A DNA stretch of 64,000 bases from Tolypeutes matacus (taxonomy: Eukaryota; Chordata; Mammalia; Cingulata; Chlamyphoridae). Numbering within the stretch: the first letter of the stretch is position 1; each line of letters begins with the position of its first letter. Below are positions 10,319 to 20,503 of this stretch, in pieces. The stretch is taken from assembly GCA_026826555.1 (NCBI GenBank), contig JAKSZT010054576.1, forward strand, positions 12,912,416-12,976,415, written 5' to 3'. The notes under the pieces are model-generated. The model worked only from the letters and a program-made list of their open reading frames with translations, did not search any database and was not told the DNA's origin. The translations under genes and the position numbers were made by a program.

Positions 10319-11445
10319 TAAATACCTCAGTATGCGTCTTCTAAGAATAAGAACTTTTTCTTCCTTTTTTTAAAAATGAAATTTTATTGATGTATAGCAT
10401 TCATACATGAACAGACATAAACAATGATGTAAAGTAAAATGTGTGAATTTACAAAACAAACATGCATGTCATCATACAAGTTTCCCATTCATCACCCTAC
10501 CACCAACACCTTGCATTGTTGTGAAACATTTGTTACAAATTATGAAAGAATATCGTCAAAATATTCTACTAACTATAGCCCATATCTTACGTTTGGTGTC
10601 TTTTTCTCCCAACTCACACAATTATTAACACCCTATATCAATATTATATATTATTATTCAGGAGAAAATGTTCTCATAGTTGTCCTGTTAACCATAGTCC
10701 ATCATCCGCCACTGGATTTCCTGTGTTATACAGTCCCATGCTTTGTACAATCCATTCAAAGTGTATACTCAGTGCCTCTCATTTTCATCACAGAGTTGTG
10801 CTGTCTTCACCTCAGTCAATTTTAGGACATTTTCATTACTCCAAAGGGAAAAATCCCATACCCCTAATATTCCCCTTTTGTTGCCCTTTAATATTGAAAA
10901 AAATGTCTTCTTGTTATTGCTGCAAAATATTACAATATTACTGTTAAATATCGTCCATAATTACATTAGTTGTAATTTTCCCATGTATCACCATATTCTT
11001 AACATTTTGTAAAAGAAGAGCATTCTTATATTTACACTATCAACCACAATCTTCATCTGCCACCGAAATCACTCTGTTATAATTCCCTAGATTATTCTCT
11101 AGTTTCCTTTCAATTGACGTTACTTCCACAGACTACCCCTTTCAGCCACAATCACATTCATAAATCAGCAGTGTTAGCTATACTCATTATAATGTGTTAC
11201 TCTCAACTCTATTCATTTCCACACTTTTACAGTTCATCTAAGAATAAGAACTTTTATTACATAACCAGAATACCATTCTCACATCTAAGAAAATTAATGA
11301 TACTTACCTAATATTACCTAATATGTAGTCCATGTTCAGATTTTTCCATTTGGTCCCAAACATAGCTTTCTTATTGAACGAGGATTCAATTAAAACTCAC
11401 ACATTGCATTTAGTTATTATATCTCTTTATTCTCTTAATCTTGAA
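10319..11445 (-). mobile_element. L1ME-type 3' UTR, host of a nested L1
   Basis: The outer pieces read continuously when the inner element is removed: 'cacccctaaatacctcagta...tctaag' on the left and 'attacataaccagaatacc...cacacattgcatttagttat' on the right, both standard old L1ME 3' UTR text in reverse. The inner L1 occupies 10359-11236. Confidence 0.85.
10359..11236 (-). mobile_element. Younger L1 3' end with 19-bp target duplication
   Basis: About 880 bp, minus strand, with a T-rich left end (A tail). The 3' UTR has 'ttattgatgtatagcattcat' and 'ccttgcattgttgtgaaac'. The host sequence TCTAAGAATAAGAACTTTT is duplicated exactly at 10340-10358 and 11237-11255, so both ends are defined to the base. 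The same L1 3' UTR type is seen at 44803-45066. Plus-strand ORFs of 61-128 codons across it are chance frames in AT-rich UTR. Confidence 0.93.
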
Positions 11446-11668
11446 CATGGGGTAGCAAACTTTTTCTTGAAGGACCAGAGGGTAAAAATGTTTGGTTTTG
11501 TGAGCTGTAAAGGCTCTGTTGCAGCTACTAGGCTCTACGGTTGAGGTATGAAAGCAGCCAAGGACAATACATAAATGAATGGACATGGCTGTGTTCTGAT
11601 AAAACTTTATTTACATAAACAGATGGTGGGCTGGATTTGGCCTGTGGGCTGTGGTTTGCTGACCCCTG
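11446..11668. mobile_element. MER58-type hAT-Charlie element
   Basis: Terminal inverted repeats near 'gggtagcaaact' and 'gtttgctgacccctg' bracket a 223-bp body with 'aatgaatggacatggctgtg' and 'aaaactttatttacataaac'. The 8-bp flanks ATCTTGAA and ATCTAGGG agree at five of eight positions, consistent with an aged hAT duplication. Non-autonomous. Family name from memory of the consensus. Confidence 0.8.
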
Positions 11669-11704
11669 ATCTAGGGGTATAATTTCTGGTTCCATCTTAA
11701 TGTT

Positions 11705-13445
11705 CTACTTCATCTTTGTTTAGTTCTTGCTCTGTACCAGGCATTCTTCTGGATGTTGGGAATATGGTAGCGAATGAGACTGACAATAAATGTAACCTCT
11801 TGAAGCCTAATCTATTTGACTTGAGACAGACAATAAAGCACTGAGTAAGCTTTCGTTAATTCAGAAACAAGGTGTTCCATGGAGACGAGCAAAGCAGAGT
11901 ACTTGGCTGGAGAATGGTTGGGCTGAAGGCTGGGCGCTGCCCCTTCTGATGGGATGGTCAGGGCAAATTTGGGACAATGCAAGCTTTACTAGCAAGGATG
12001 TCATTGCAAGTAGCACAATGGAGAAATGAAAATCCATTAGTCAATTGTGTTACTAAAGAAAGAGAAATATAAAAGGAGAGCACTTTCTTAGGCAGGAAGG
12101 GTAAAAGGAATGATAGAATTAGAAAATTGTAAGTTTTCAATTCCAGTAGGGATTGAAACATCTTCCCCAAACCCAAACCCAAACACAGAAGCCAGAATAC
12201 TGAGAAGGAGCACCTGGGAGCAGAGTGTGGGGAAGGGTGTTGCTGGGGCAGAGGGAACAGCTGGTGCAAAGTCCCTGAGGTGGGAATGATATTGGCTTGT
12301 TTGAAAATCTGCAAGAAGACCCCTGTGGCTGGAATGACGTGGGAGAGGAGGAGACTGTGGGATTTGAGGTCAGATGGGTGAGGAGGGCCAGCTCAGGTTG
12401 GCCTTGTAGGTCCTGGAGAGGAGCTAGAATTTGATCCGAAGGGTTGAGGGAAACCATTATATTCTTTGGCTCAGGGGACATATGTGACATGGTTTATATA
12501 TTGTAATGCAATCCTTCTGGCTGCTGGGGAGGGGACAAGCAAGAGTGGAAACCGGGGACCAGTGAGAAGGCTTTTGAAGTCATCCAAGCCAAGAGAAGGT
12601 GTGTTAGTGGAAGGGATGAGGTGCCGTCATATTTGGCATGCATTTTAGGGTGGGGCTTGCAGGATGTAAATAGTACGTGGATGGGAGGAGCCAAGGATGG
12701 CTCCAAGGTTGTTGGCCTGAGTCATATGTGGATGGCGGCCACTGAGACAGGGGGGACCTTCAGAGGTGCAGGTTTGTGAGAGAAGCATCGGTTGGACATG
12801 TCCAGTTTGCGGTCCCTTTAGACATCTTGGTGACATTGAGTGGGCATTTAGAGGATGTTGGGACCTGAATCATGTCCCACACAAGACATGTTTAAGCCCT
12901 AACCCCCAGCCCTGTGGGTGTGAGCTTGTTTGTAAATGGACTCCTTGAGGATCTTACTAAGATGAGGCCACACTGAAGCAGGGTGGGCCTCAATCCAATA
13001 TGACTGGAGTCCCTTATATGTAGAGGAAATGTAGACATGAGGAGATGGAAGGAGGACACATCGCCATGTGACAGAGGCAGAGACAGACTGTCAGCCACCA
13101 CCTGGACGCTATAGACTTCAGGGGAGGTGCGGCCATCGATGTCTTCATTTTGGACTTCTAGCCTACAAACTGTGAGACGATAAATTCCTGGTTGTTGAAG
13201 CCAGCGAGTGCCTGGTGCCTGTGGTAGCAGCCCTGGCAAACTGAGATGTACATTTGAGAGTCATCCGTCTATAGATAATAATTAAATCAGCAGAAGGTGT
13301 GAGTCCCCTTAGAGAAGAACTCCTAGGTTTGGGAAGAAGGGAAGGAAAGAGTGAAGGAGATGATGAGGCAGCTGATTAAGTAGGAAGGAAAACCAGGAGA
13401 ATGGGTAACCTGGGAGCCAATCAGAAAAGAGTTTCAAGCACTTAG
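11705..13445 (-). mobile_element. L2 LINE fragment, minus strand, split by an LTR
   Basis: Reading left to right it follows the complement of L2 from the 3' end into ORF2: 'accaggcattcttctggatg', 'ggcagagggaacagctggtgcaaag', 'ggccttgtaggtcctgg', 'tccttctggctgctg', 'gatggctccaaggttgttggcctgag', then after the LTR 'catttgagagtcatccgtc' and 'aggaaggaaaaccaggagaatg'. The reverse-transcriptase frame is too broken to list as an ORF. Confidence 0.8.
12856..13245 (+). mobile_element. Solo MaLR-like LTR inside L2
   Basis: It opens TGTTGGGACCTGAATCATGT and contains 'taagccctaacccccag', 'tccaatatgactgga', 'gacttctagcctacaaactg' and 'tagcagccctggcaaactga'. This is the MLT1/MaLR plan, close to the MLT1A copy at 2663. 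L2 text is present on both sides, so the LTR is the later arrival. The right edge is fuzzy and no clear 5-bp duplication is seen. Confidence 0.75.
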
Positions 13446-13547
13446 CTCCCTTATTTTTCCTTAACCTGTTGTTTTTTTCCCCACCTATTTAAAATTCATC
13501 TTGCCTTGCTGTAGTGTTTGAATAATTACCCCAACAATAACAGTGAA

Positions 13548-13720
13548 GGCAGGTGGCACTTATCGAATACCTGCTCTGTGCCACACTGTGCCACACAGCG
13601 TGCTGAGCACCTTGCAAAATGACCAAAACGAGGCCCAGAGAGGTTAAGTGACTTGCCCAAAGTCACACAGCTCATAAGCAACAGAGCCAGAATTAGAATC
13701 CAGGGCTACACACCTAACAT
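13548..13720 (-). mobile_element. MIR SINE, minus strand
   Basis: Reverse MIR order: 'gaatacctgctctgtgccac', 'gctgagcaccttgcaaaat', 'gaggcccagagaggttaagtg', 'acttgcccaaagtcacacagc', 'agagccagaattagaatcc'. Confidence 0.88.
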
Positions 13721-13864
13721 CCTTCTTAGAAAAAGATTTGCTATAAATAAATACTCAAGGGAGTTCCAGGGTGAGGGGTGGGTTAAGACAGGGAAATATT
13801 TACTCCAGTATTTAACAAATATGTATTGAAACAAACAAGATAAAACCCCCTCTCACAGGGAGCC

Positions 13865-13990
13865 TCAGAATCCTTATCTATAAAATGGAGGTAAGAAATA
13901 TATCCACCTCAGGAGCTGTTTGAGAGAATTAAATGTGTTAATGAACAGACATCAATTAGAATGGGGCCTGGTGTAATTAAAACGTGCCAG
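13865..13990 (+). mobile_element. MIR SINE fragment
   Basis: 'ccttatctataaaatggagg' then 'gagagaattaaatgtgtta' is the plus-strand MIR 3' half. Confidence 0.65.
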
Positions 13991-14009
13991 GTGCGTTTAT
14001 CCTCCTGTT

Positions 14010-14222
14010 AGGATGGTGCATTCTAGAGCCAGGAGGTCTGGGTTCAAATCCTAGCCTCGCTACTTACTAGCCGTGTGACATCGGGCAAGTCCCTTAACTT
14101 TCTGTGGCTGGTTTCCCCATCTGTCATATGCGATAGTACGGTTCCTTAACTCACCTAGTGATGAGGAGGGTTCGATTAGCTAATATGTGTGAAGTGCCTG
14201 GAGTGGTTGGTGCATAATTCCC
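14010..14222 (+). mobile_element. MIR SINE, nearly complete
   Basis: 'ctgggttcaaatcctagcct', 'gtgtgacatcgggcaagtcc', 'ggtttccccatctgtcat', 'gtgaagtgcctggag' follow in the MIR order. Confidence 0.85.
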
Positions 14223-14229
14223 ACTCAGT

Positions 14230-15330
14230 TTTAGCTCTAACTGTGGGGTTTATACACTGGCGGGGGTGGGGAGGGGGCACAGGCCACAAGCACAAAAATT
14301 AGTAAGGAAACACAAGCTAATACCAGTGAGAACAAAGCAAGGCAAATCAAAACCCGACTGGATTTCCACATGTGTGTCAGTTACAGGCAGCCGGGATTAA
14401 AGAGCTGAGATGTCACAGCGGGAAGAGCTTTCTCGTTCCCAGAGGAAAACAGCAACCTGCAGAAAGAAGTGGCACAAAGCTCAGCGAGGGGGAGCGGGCG
14501 GCCCTAGGAGAGAGAGAGAGCAGCAGCGGATGCCGGGAATCACTGTAATATTTTCCCTAGGAAGGTCCCAGGGATGCTCTTCGAAGCCTTAATCGCCTAT
14601 TCTCGGGCGCAGAAGCTGTAGTTTCTGGCTCTTTGTGAGCTGTGCTCCCTCTGGCCACTGTCTATCTCCGCTAGAGCCTAATCATATTTGAAAGTAGTTT
14701 TTATCTGTGATTATTCATCTGTATGTGAGGCGCTTACCTGTCTAAGCCGCCACTGCCATCAAATCCAAGCACGTGGCCCTTTTCATACACATGAGCCGAG
14801 AGTTGGCAAGGGAGGCCACCGCCACTCCCATTCAAGCAGGGAGATTTGAGAGAATTAGAGGTGATCGGCTTTGGGGGTGCAGACTGGGGAGGCGGCCCAT
14901 GCTGGCCTCAAGAGGGGAATGAATAGGAAGAGAGCTGATAGCAGGAGCTCCAGCCAGTCCCCAGATCAAGGTGGGCTTGTCCTGCAGGCACAGTTTCTCC
15001 AGCTCTAGTAAGCTGGTGACTATGAAGATTCCATATTAGCTTAGAGAACAATATTTCATTTTCTCCAGCTCTCTCTAATCTGTGGGAGATGATGGGCTGG
15101 GCTATGTTTAATGCTCACACACATATTTCAGGTTAACTCTCTATCAAATTGTGGTGGGGGTTAAAGCAGAATGTCCCCATTCTTCCTAGGATTGTGGGGT
15201 TCCGACACCAGGACAGGTTGCCAGGCAAGAAGGCAGGGCGAGGACGAAGCTGATGGGGCACCAGCTTATAAGAAAGACAAAACCATTTGCTTGCCCTTGT
15301 TTCTCCTGCTGATGTTTCAGTCTCTCTCTC
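14230..15330. other. Long unique stretch, candidate conserved element
   Basis: About 1.1 kb with no recognised repeat, higher CpG content than the surroundings and two short A/T-rich islands. The 14680-14780 part ('gagcctaatcatatttgaaag', 'atctgtgattattcatctg', 'gcgcttacctgtctaag') looks most enhancer-like. A 60-codon ORF at 14410-14592 (MSQREELSRSQRKTATCRKK) is basic, domainless and has no splice or promoter context; I do not call it a gene. Confidence 0.45.
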
Positions 15331-15334
15331 TTTT

Positions 15335-16625
15335 TAAAATTTAATTTTTAAAGCTGTATTGAGATTTAATTCACATACCATAGAATTCACCCACTTAAAG
15401 TACACCACCCAGAGGTTTTTAAATGTTCAGAGTTGTGCAACCACTGCACAATCAATTTTAGAATATTTTCATCACCCCTGAAAGAAACCATGTACCCATT
15501 AGCAGTCACTCTATTTCTCCCCAACCTCCCAGCCCTTGGCAACCACAAATCTACTTTCCATCTCTATAGATTTGCCTGTTCTGGACATTTCATATCAATG
15601 AAATTGAACAATATATCATCTTTTGTGTTCAGCTTCCTTCTGTTAGTACAATGTTTTCAAGGTTTATCCATGTTATAGCATGTATTAGTCCTTCATTCCT
15701 TTTTATTGCTGAATTATATTCCATTGTACAGGTATACCACATTTTACTTATTCATTCATGTATTGATGGACATTGGATTGTTTCTACGTTTTGACTATTG
15801 TGAATAATTCTGTTATGAATATTTATGTACAAGTTTTGTGTGAATATGTGTTTTTCATTTCTCTTGGGTATATACCTAAGAGTGAAATTGCTGGATCGTA
15901 TGGTGACCTGATGATTAAAATTTTGAAGAGTTGGGAAGCGGCTGTGGCTCAATCAGTGGGGCTCCCGTTTACCATATGGGAGGCCCCGGGTTCGGTTCCC
16001 GGGGCCTCCTGGTGGAGGCAGGCCCGCCCGCACGGCGTGGTTGGCTGACCCAGCGAGCACAAGCAGCAAGGGGGGGATAAATGAATAAATAAATAAAATC
16101 TTTAAAAAAAAAAAAAATTTTTGAAGAGCCACCAAACCATTTTCAAAAGTGGCTGCTTATCGACCTTTGTTTATCTTCTGTGGAGAAAGTTTATGCAAAT
16201 CCTTTGCCCATTTTTAAGTGGGTTGTTTGTCTTTTTGCTGTTGAGTTGTAGTTCTTTTATATTCTGGAAACAAGTTCTTATTAGATATATGATATGCAAA
16301 TATTTTCTCCAGCTCTGTGGGTTGTCTTTTCACTTTCTTGATGTTGTTTTTTGCTATACTGAAGTATTAAATTTTGATGATGTCCAACATTTCTATTTTA
16401 TCTTTCATTGCCTGTGCTTTTGCTATTGTATCTAATAAGACTTTGCCTAACTCAAGGTCTTTTGTTTCCTTCTAAGAGTTTCATAGTTTAGCTAATTTAG
16501 GCCTGTGATCCTTTCTGAGTTAATGTTGGTGCATGGTGTGAGGTAGGGGTCCAAATTCATTCTTTTGCATATGGCTATCCGGTTGTCCCAGCACCATTTC
16601 TTGAAAGTGATGTTTCAGTTTTGTG
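15335..16625 (-). mobile_element. L1M 3' UTR and ORF2 end, minus strand
   Basis: Standard L1 complement text: 'gtattgagatttaattcacat', 'ccattgtacaggtataccac', 'gtatatacctaagagtgaaatt', then after the SINE 'caaaccattttcaaaagtggctgc', 'aaatcctttgcccatttttaa', 'gtgtgaggtaggggtccaa'. A DAS SINE interrupts it at 15931-16116. ORFs on the plus strand are shadows. Confidence 0.92.
15931..16116 (+). mobile_element. DAS-type SINE, short form, with target duplication
   Basis: One tRNA-like head 'ggaagcggctgtggctcaat', hairpin 'cccgtttaccatatgggagg', B-box 'ccgggttcggttcccgg', then '(aaat)n' and an A tail. The flanking host text 'aaaattttgaagag' (15917-15930) is repeated after the tail at 16114-16128 with one extra T. 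It is inserted in L1. The head retains recognisable RNA polymerase III A and B boxes. Confidence 0.95.
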
Positions 16626-16689
16626 TAGTCATCTCAGTAAGTGGCCAAAATTCATTCCTGAGTCCTTTCTCTCTCATTTCATGTCTTCT

Positions 16690-17465
16690 AGTCCATCCAC
16701 AAGTCTTGTCACTTCCACCTTCATAATAGGGGTAGATTCTGACTGCTTCTTATCCTCTCTACTGCTACCACACCGGTCCCAGTAACCAAGTGCTATTGCC
16801 TGCATTAAAGCAGTGGCCTCCTCATTGGGCTCCCTGCCTCTGCCCTTGATCCCCCTACACTTTATTCTCCACACACATCAACTAGAGAGCTTCACTTATA
16901 ATTTTAAAGCAGATCATGTCATTGCTGTGCTCAAAACCCTCCGATGGCTTCCCTTCACATTCAGAGTGAATCCAAAGTCCTTTCTATTACCTAGAGACCC
17001 TATATCTGCCCTCTGCCCCTGACCTCATCTCCTAGTATTCTCCCCTTACTCACACTACTCCAGCCACACTAGACTCCTCCTTGCTGGTCCTTAAACAGAT
17101 CAAGCATACGCCCACCTCAGGGCATTTGCACTCACTGATTCTGCTGTCTTGAGGAAGTTCATCATCATCCTCATGACCTCCTCCCTCACTTCCTCCTGGT
17201 CTTTACTCCAAAGTCATCTTAGTGCAGGATGACTTGCACATTTGTCTAAAATGCCATCCCCACCAACACTTCCTCTAGCCTTTCCTAGCTTTTCCTAAAC
17301 ACCCTTCACTATCCAATGACATATTTCACTTATTTTGCTTCTCTTTCTCAACTCAGATACCCTCATGAGGCCAGAAATTGTGTTCACTTCACTGTTACAT
17401 CGCCGGAAACTAAAACAGCATCTGGCACATACTAAGTACTCAATAAATAGATGTTAAATGAAATG
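16690..17465 (+). mobile_element. L2 LINE 3' region, plus strand
   Basis: Landmarks run in order: 'agcagatcatgtcattgctgtgctc', 'aaaaccctccgatggcttcc', 'gcatttgcactcactgattc', 'aaagtcatcttagtgcaggat' and the tail 'agcatctggcacatactaag' / 'tactcaataaatagatg'. This is a long, readable L2 end of about 775 bp. Confidence 0.88.
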
Positions 17466-17704
17466 AACAGACTAGTCCTTTTATACTTCTGGTTTCTCAT
17501 AATACATTTTTTATCAGAGTTTTAACCAACATATTACCTAAAATATTGATGAAAAGGGGGCACTTTTGGAAAATGTGCTCAGAGGTACAACTATTGCCCT
17601 TCTCTCTCAGCTATGTAACGGGTCCAGATGTGCAGGCCCTCACCTACTATTTATGCAGTCTGGCTCACATTCTGTATCTTATAAATCATTAAATCAAATG
17701 TTCT

Positions 17705-19202
17705 TACGTAAAAGGTATATAAAATTGTTCAAATGCTTATGGGGCATGGTCACAGTGGGTGGAGAACCACTCAATATATGAGAGAATACTGAATTCCCAT
17801 CCTGGACAGTTCTGCCATATTCTCCAAGGGAGTAGCAACAGTCCCCCAAGTGCAGGGGCAGTGTCTGACAAAGGAGGATGATCCACCGATGGGCCCTTGT
17901 TATTGATGACTAGCCTTATGAGTCTTTGCTCTTGAAATTGAAACTTAGCCTATTGTTATGGGGTGCCTAAGGGTTGCCTCCTGAGGTCCTCCTTGTTGCT
18001 CAAATTTGGCCTTTCTAAGCTAAACTCAGCATATGAATGCATTACCTTCCTCCCAATGTGGGACATGACTCCTGGGGATGAGCCTCCCTGGCAATGAGGG
18101 ATTACTAACAAGTGTCAACGGGCAATATGACTGGAAAAAGACCCCGAATAAAAGGGGGAAAAGGTAATGAGTTCATGTGGCTAAGAGACTTCAAAGTGAG
18201 TCGGGAGGTCATCCCAGAGATACTTCTTATGCACATCTCAATAGGACCTCAAAGGCTTCCAATGTGGATATCACCCCAAACAGAGGGGCTCCTGAGGGTT
18301 CTGGAGACACCCAGGTCCTATATAAGGGGGGATAGCCCCAGAGTTTCGTGCCTTATCAGTGGACCCTACTTTGGAATCCTTGCTCCTGAGAGTGACAGAG
18401 TTGGACCCAAATATGTCCTCCCTGCACATGGTCCATCTTTCCCTTCTATTCAAGCCTATATGTGGTGCCAGAGTTTGTAGGTGTACTTTCAGAGACTGGA
18501 GTCTTTGGGCTGTCCATGTGCCAGCTGGGCCCAGAATCTCAGTGGAGCTGCAACTCCTGCTCTACAGTTCAATGGACAAGTCACCTGGTGGGGAAATGAT
18601 GATGGACAACGGCCATCCCAGGGAATGGAGAGTCTGCAGCTGCAAGCAGGATAATTCCATCCATCTTATCCATGGGATATAAGCCCCTCTCACTTGGAGG
18701 TGGAGTGGACATCACCATCTCAGACTCCTCAGGATTGGGGGAAGAGTTATGGACTGGAGTGGACTTACTGGTATTCTGTTATAGACATAATGTGATTCAT
18801 GCAATGGAAGTAATTACATTAATGTGGAGCCAGTGGCCACCGGATGCTTTGAGGGCAGGGAGAGGGAAAAACAATTGTAATACAGGGGCTTTTTCGGGAC
18901 TTGGGAATTATCCTGAGTGACATTGCAATGACATGTATAGGCCATTTTATATAATCATATAACATGCAGAACTGTGTGGAGAGAGTGTGGTCTACAATGT
19001 GAACTATGGTCCATGCTTAGTGGCAAAGCCCCAAGATGTATATATCCATTGCAAGTGATGTGCCGCACTAATGAAAGATGTTTATGTGGGAGGTTGTGGG
19101 AGGAGTGGGGGTAGGGCACATGGGAATCCCTACAATTTTTGTATGACATTTATGTAATCTCAGTATCTTTTAAAGAATAAAAAAAAATAATTAAAATAAA
19201 AA
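17705..19202 (+). mobile_element. Xenarthran poly(A) retroposon, copy A1
   Basis: A 1.5-kb plus-strand element ending in an A-rich tail ('aaagaataaaaaaaaat'). The host sequence AAATCAAATGTTCT is duplicated at 17691-17704 and 19203-19216. It aligns by eye with A2 (20504-22200, minus), A3 (26744-27408, minus) and A4 (63366-64000, minus). Shared segments include 'gactggaaaaagaccccgaata', 'gacttcaaagtgagt' and 'ggagtggacatcaccat'. Its 3' 500 bp resembles xenarthran L1 3' UTRs. I infer an L1 3' UTR lineage or an L1-mobilised derivative. Its ORFs are frame-shifted between copies. Confidence 0.85.
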
Positions 19203-19216
19203 AAATCAAATGTTCT

Positions 19217-20500
19217 CTCCTCCTACCCTGTCAAATATGCCTTCATAATGACAAAATTTAAAAATATGATTAAAGCTAAGGCTTTTAGATGACTGACAGT
19301 TGGCACAATATCAAAGACCATTAATTTAAATTAATATTGGCTACATTCGGGATATTGTGTTGGTGGGCTGTCAATGTTTAGATGAGTAAAAAAATATACA
19401 TAATTCATAAATTGTACATTCTATAAAATTTCTTTTTCTTTCATTTTGGTAAAATCACTAAAATTTTATAATCAAATAGTCACATAATTTGTGTTTTTAT
19501 TTAACAGTAATTACTTAATGATTAATAAAGACAATGTAATTGGATTCAAAGTATTAAAAGTTTGGGTATGGTTTTGCCAAAAAAGCATATTAAAATAAAG
19601 ATGGAAATTGGAAAATTAAAATTTTTTTCATACATGTTTTTAAAAAAGTTGTTTCCTTCTAAGGTATTCAAAATTATTTATTAAAATTAAAGTTTAAATA
19701 CAGATTATAATGAATAAACACGATCCGTTTAAATAAAATAATTTAAAGTTGAAATCATTTAATATTTGAAATTTTATTGAAACCTTAGTACATATTTCAA
19801 TTTTAAAAACTTTAAAAAATCTAGTTTTCTATGTCTATTCAGTTACCAATATCAACAATCAGTATTATAGATCATATATTATGCCTTGGCTAATGTTTAT
19901 ACAAAATTAGGAGTAATATAGATTGTTTAGTACTGCAACATTTTCCTCTGTTACCATATGCAACTGTTACGAATACCATACCAATTCCTAGGTAGCTCCA
20001 GAACCACAAATTGAAACACCAAAAGAAGGAAGAAATAGGCTGTCAGTACTACTGGGAACCGATACTACGCGATGCAAAAAATCTATTGCATTGATGCTAT
20101 CTGAGAGGAAGTATTTGACCAGTTAGTTAATTTGTCTTTCCTCTTATTTAAGTGCTTCTGTCATCCAAATCATCCTGGCACTCTACAGCAGTGCCCAGGT
20201 CTGACTTTGGCAGTGGCACCACACACAGACCTGCAAGGCGTTTGGACACAGTTGCTTTTTGTTTTGAGGATATAGGCCAAGCTATGTTTCTCTGGGGCCT
20301 GAATGGTATTTTTCATGAGAGTGGCTGTTCAGCGTAATGGGTGGTGTGGTGACAGTGCTTGGTGCCACATCTGAGTCTCCAGGACAAGGGTCGCTGTTGC
20401 CCAGGTCTAAGGGAGGTACTACAGATGTGTATGAGTAAAGTGCGGTTTGGGAGAAGCTTCAGTACGTAAACAGCTAGACAGCGTCTTGGAGTGCTTAAAT
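19217..20500. other. Unique AT-rich stretch
   Basis: No repeat recognised over nearly 1.3 kb. The left 750 bp is very AT-rich with 'ttaatttaaattaatattgg', 'aattcataaattgtaca' and 'aacagtaattacttaatgattaataaag'. The right part is GC-richer with scattered CpGs. No coding signal: a 61-codon ORF at 20152-20337 has no domain. Confidence 0.45.
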
Positions 20501-20503
20501 CAT

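Noticed and set aside
15931..16005. tRNA-like sequence with A and B boxes and a stem around 'catatgggagg'
   Set aside because: It is the head of a SINE with target duplications, A tail and relatives throughout the window, not a functional tRNA gene.
18672..18920. Similar short ORF in retroposon copies A1, A3 and A4 (e.g. VDITI...SSGL...LWT), considered as a possible family-encoded protein
   Set aside because: In A2 a one-base deletion after 'aataaa' breaks the frame, and A1 and A4 differ by an indel just upstream, so the frame is not kept outside a short block. It fits a shared untranslated region better.
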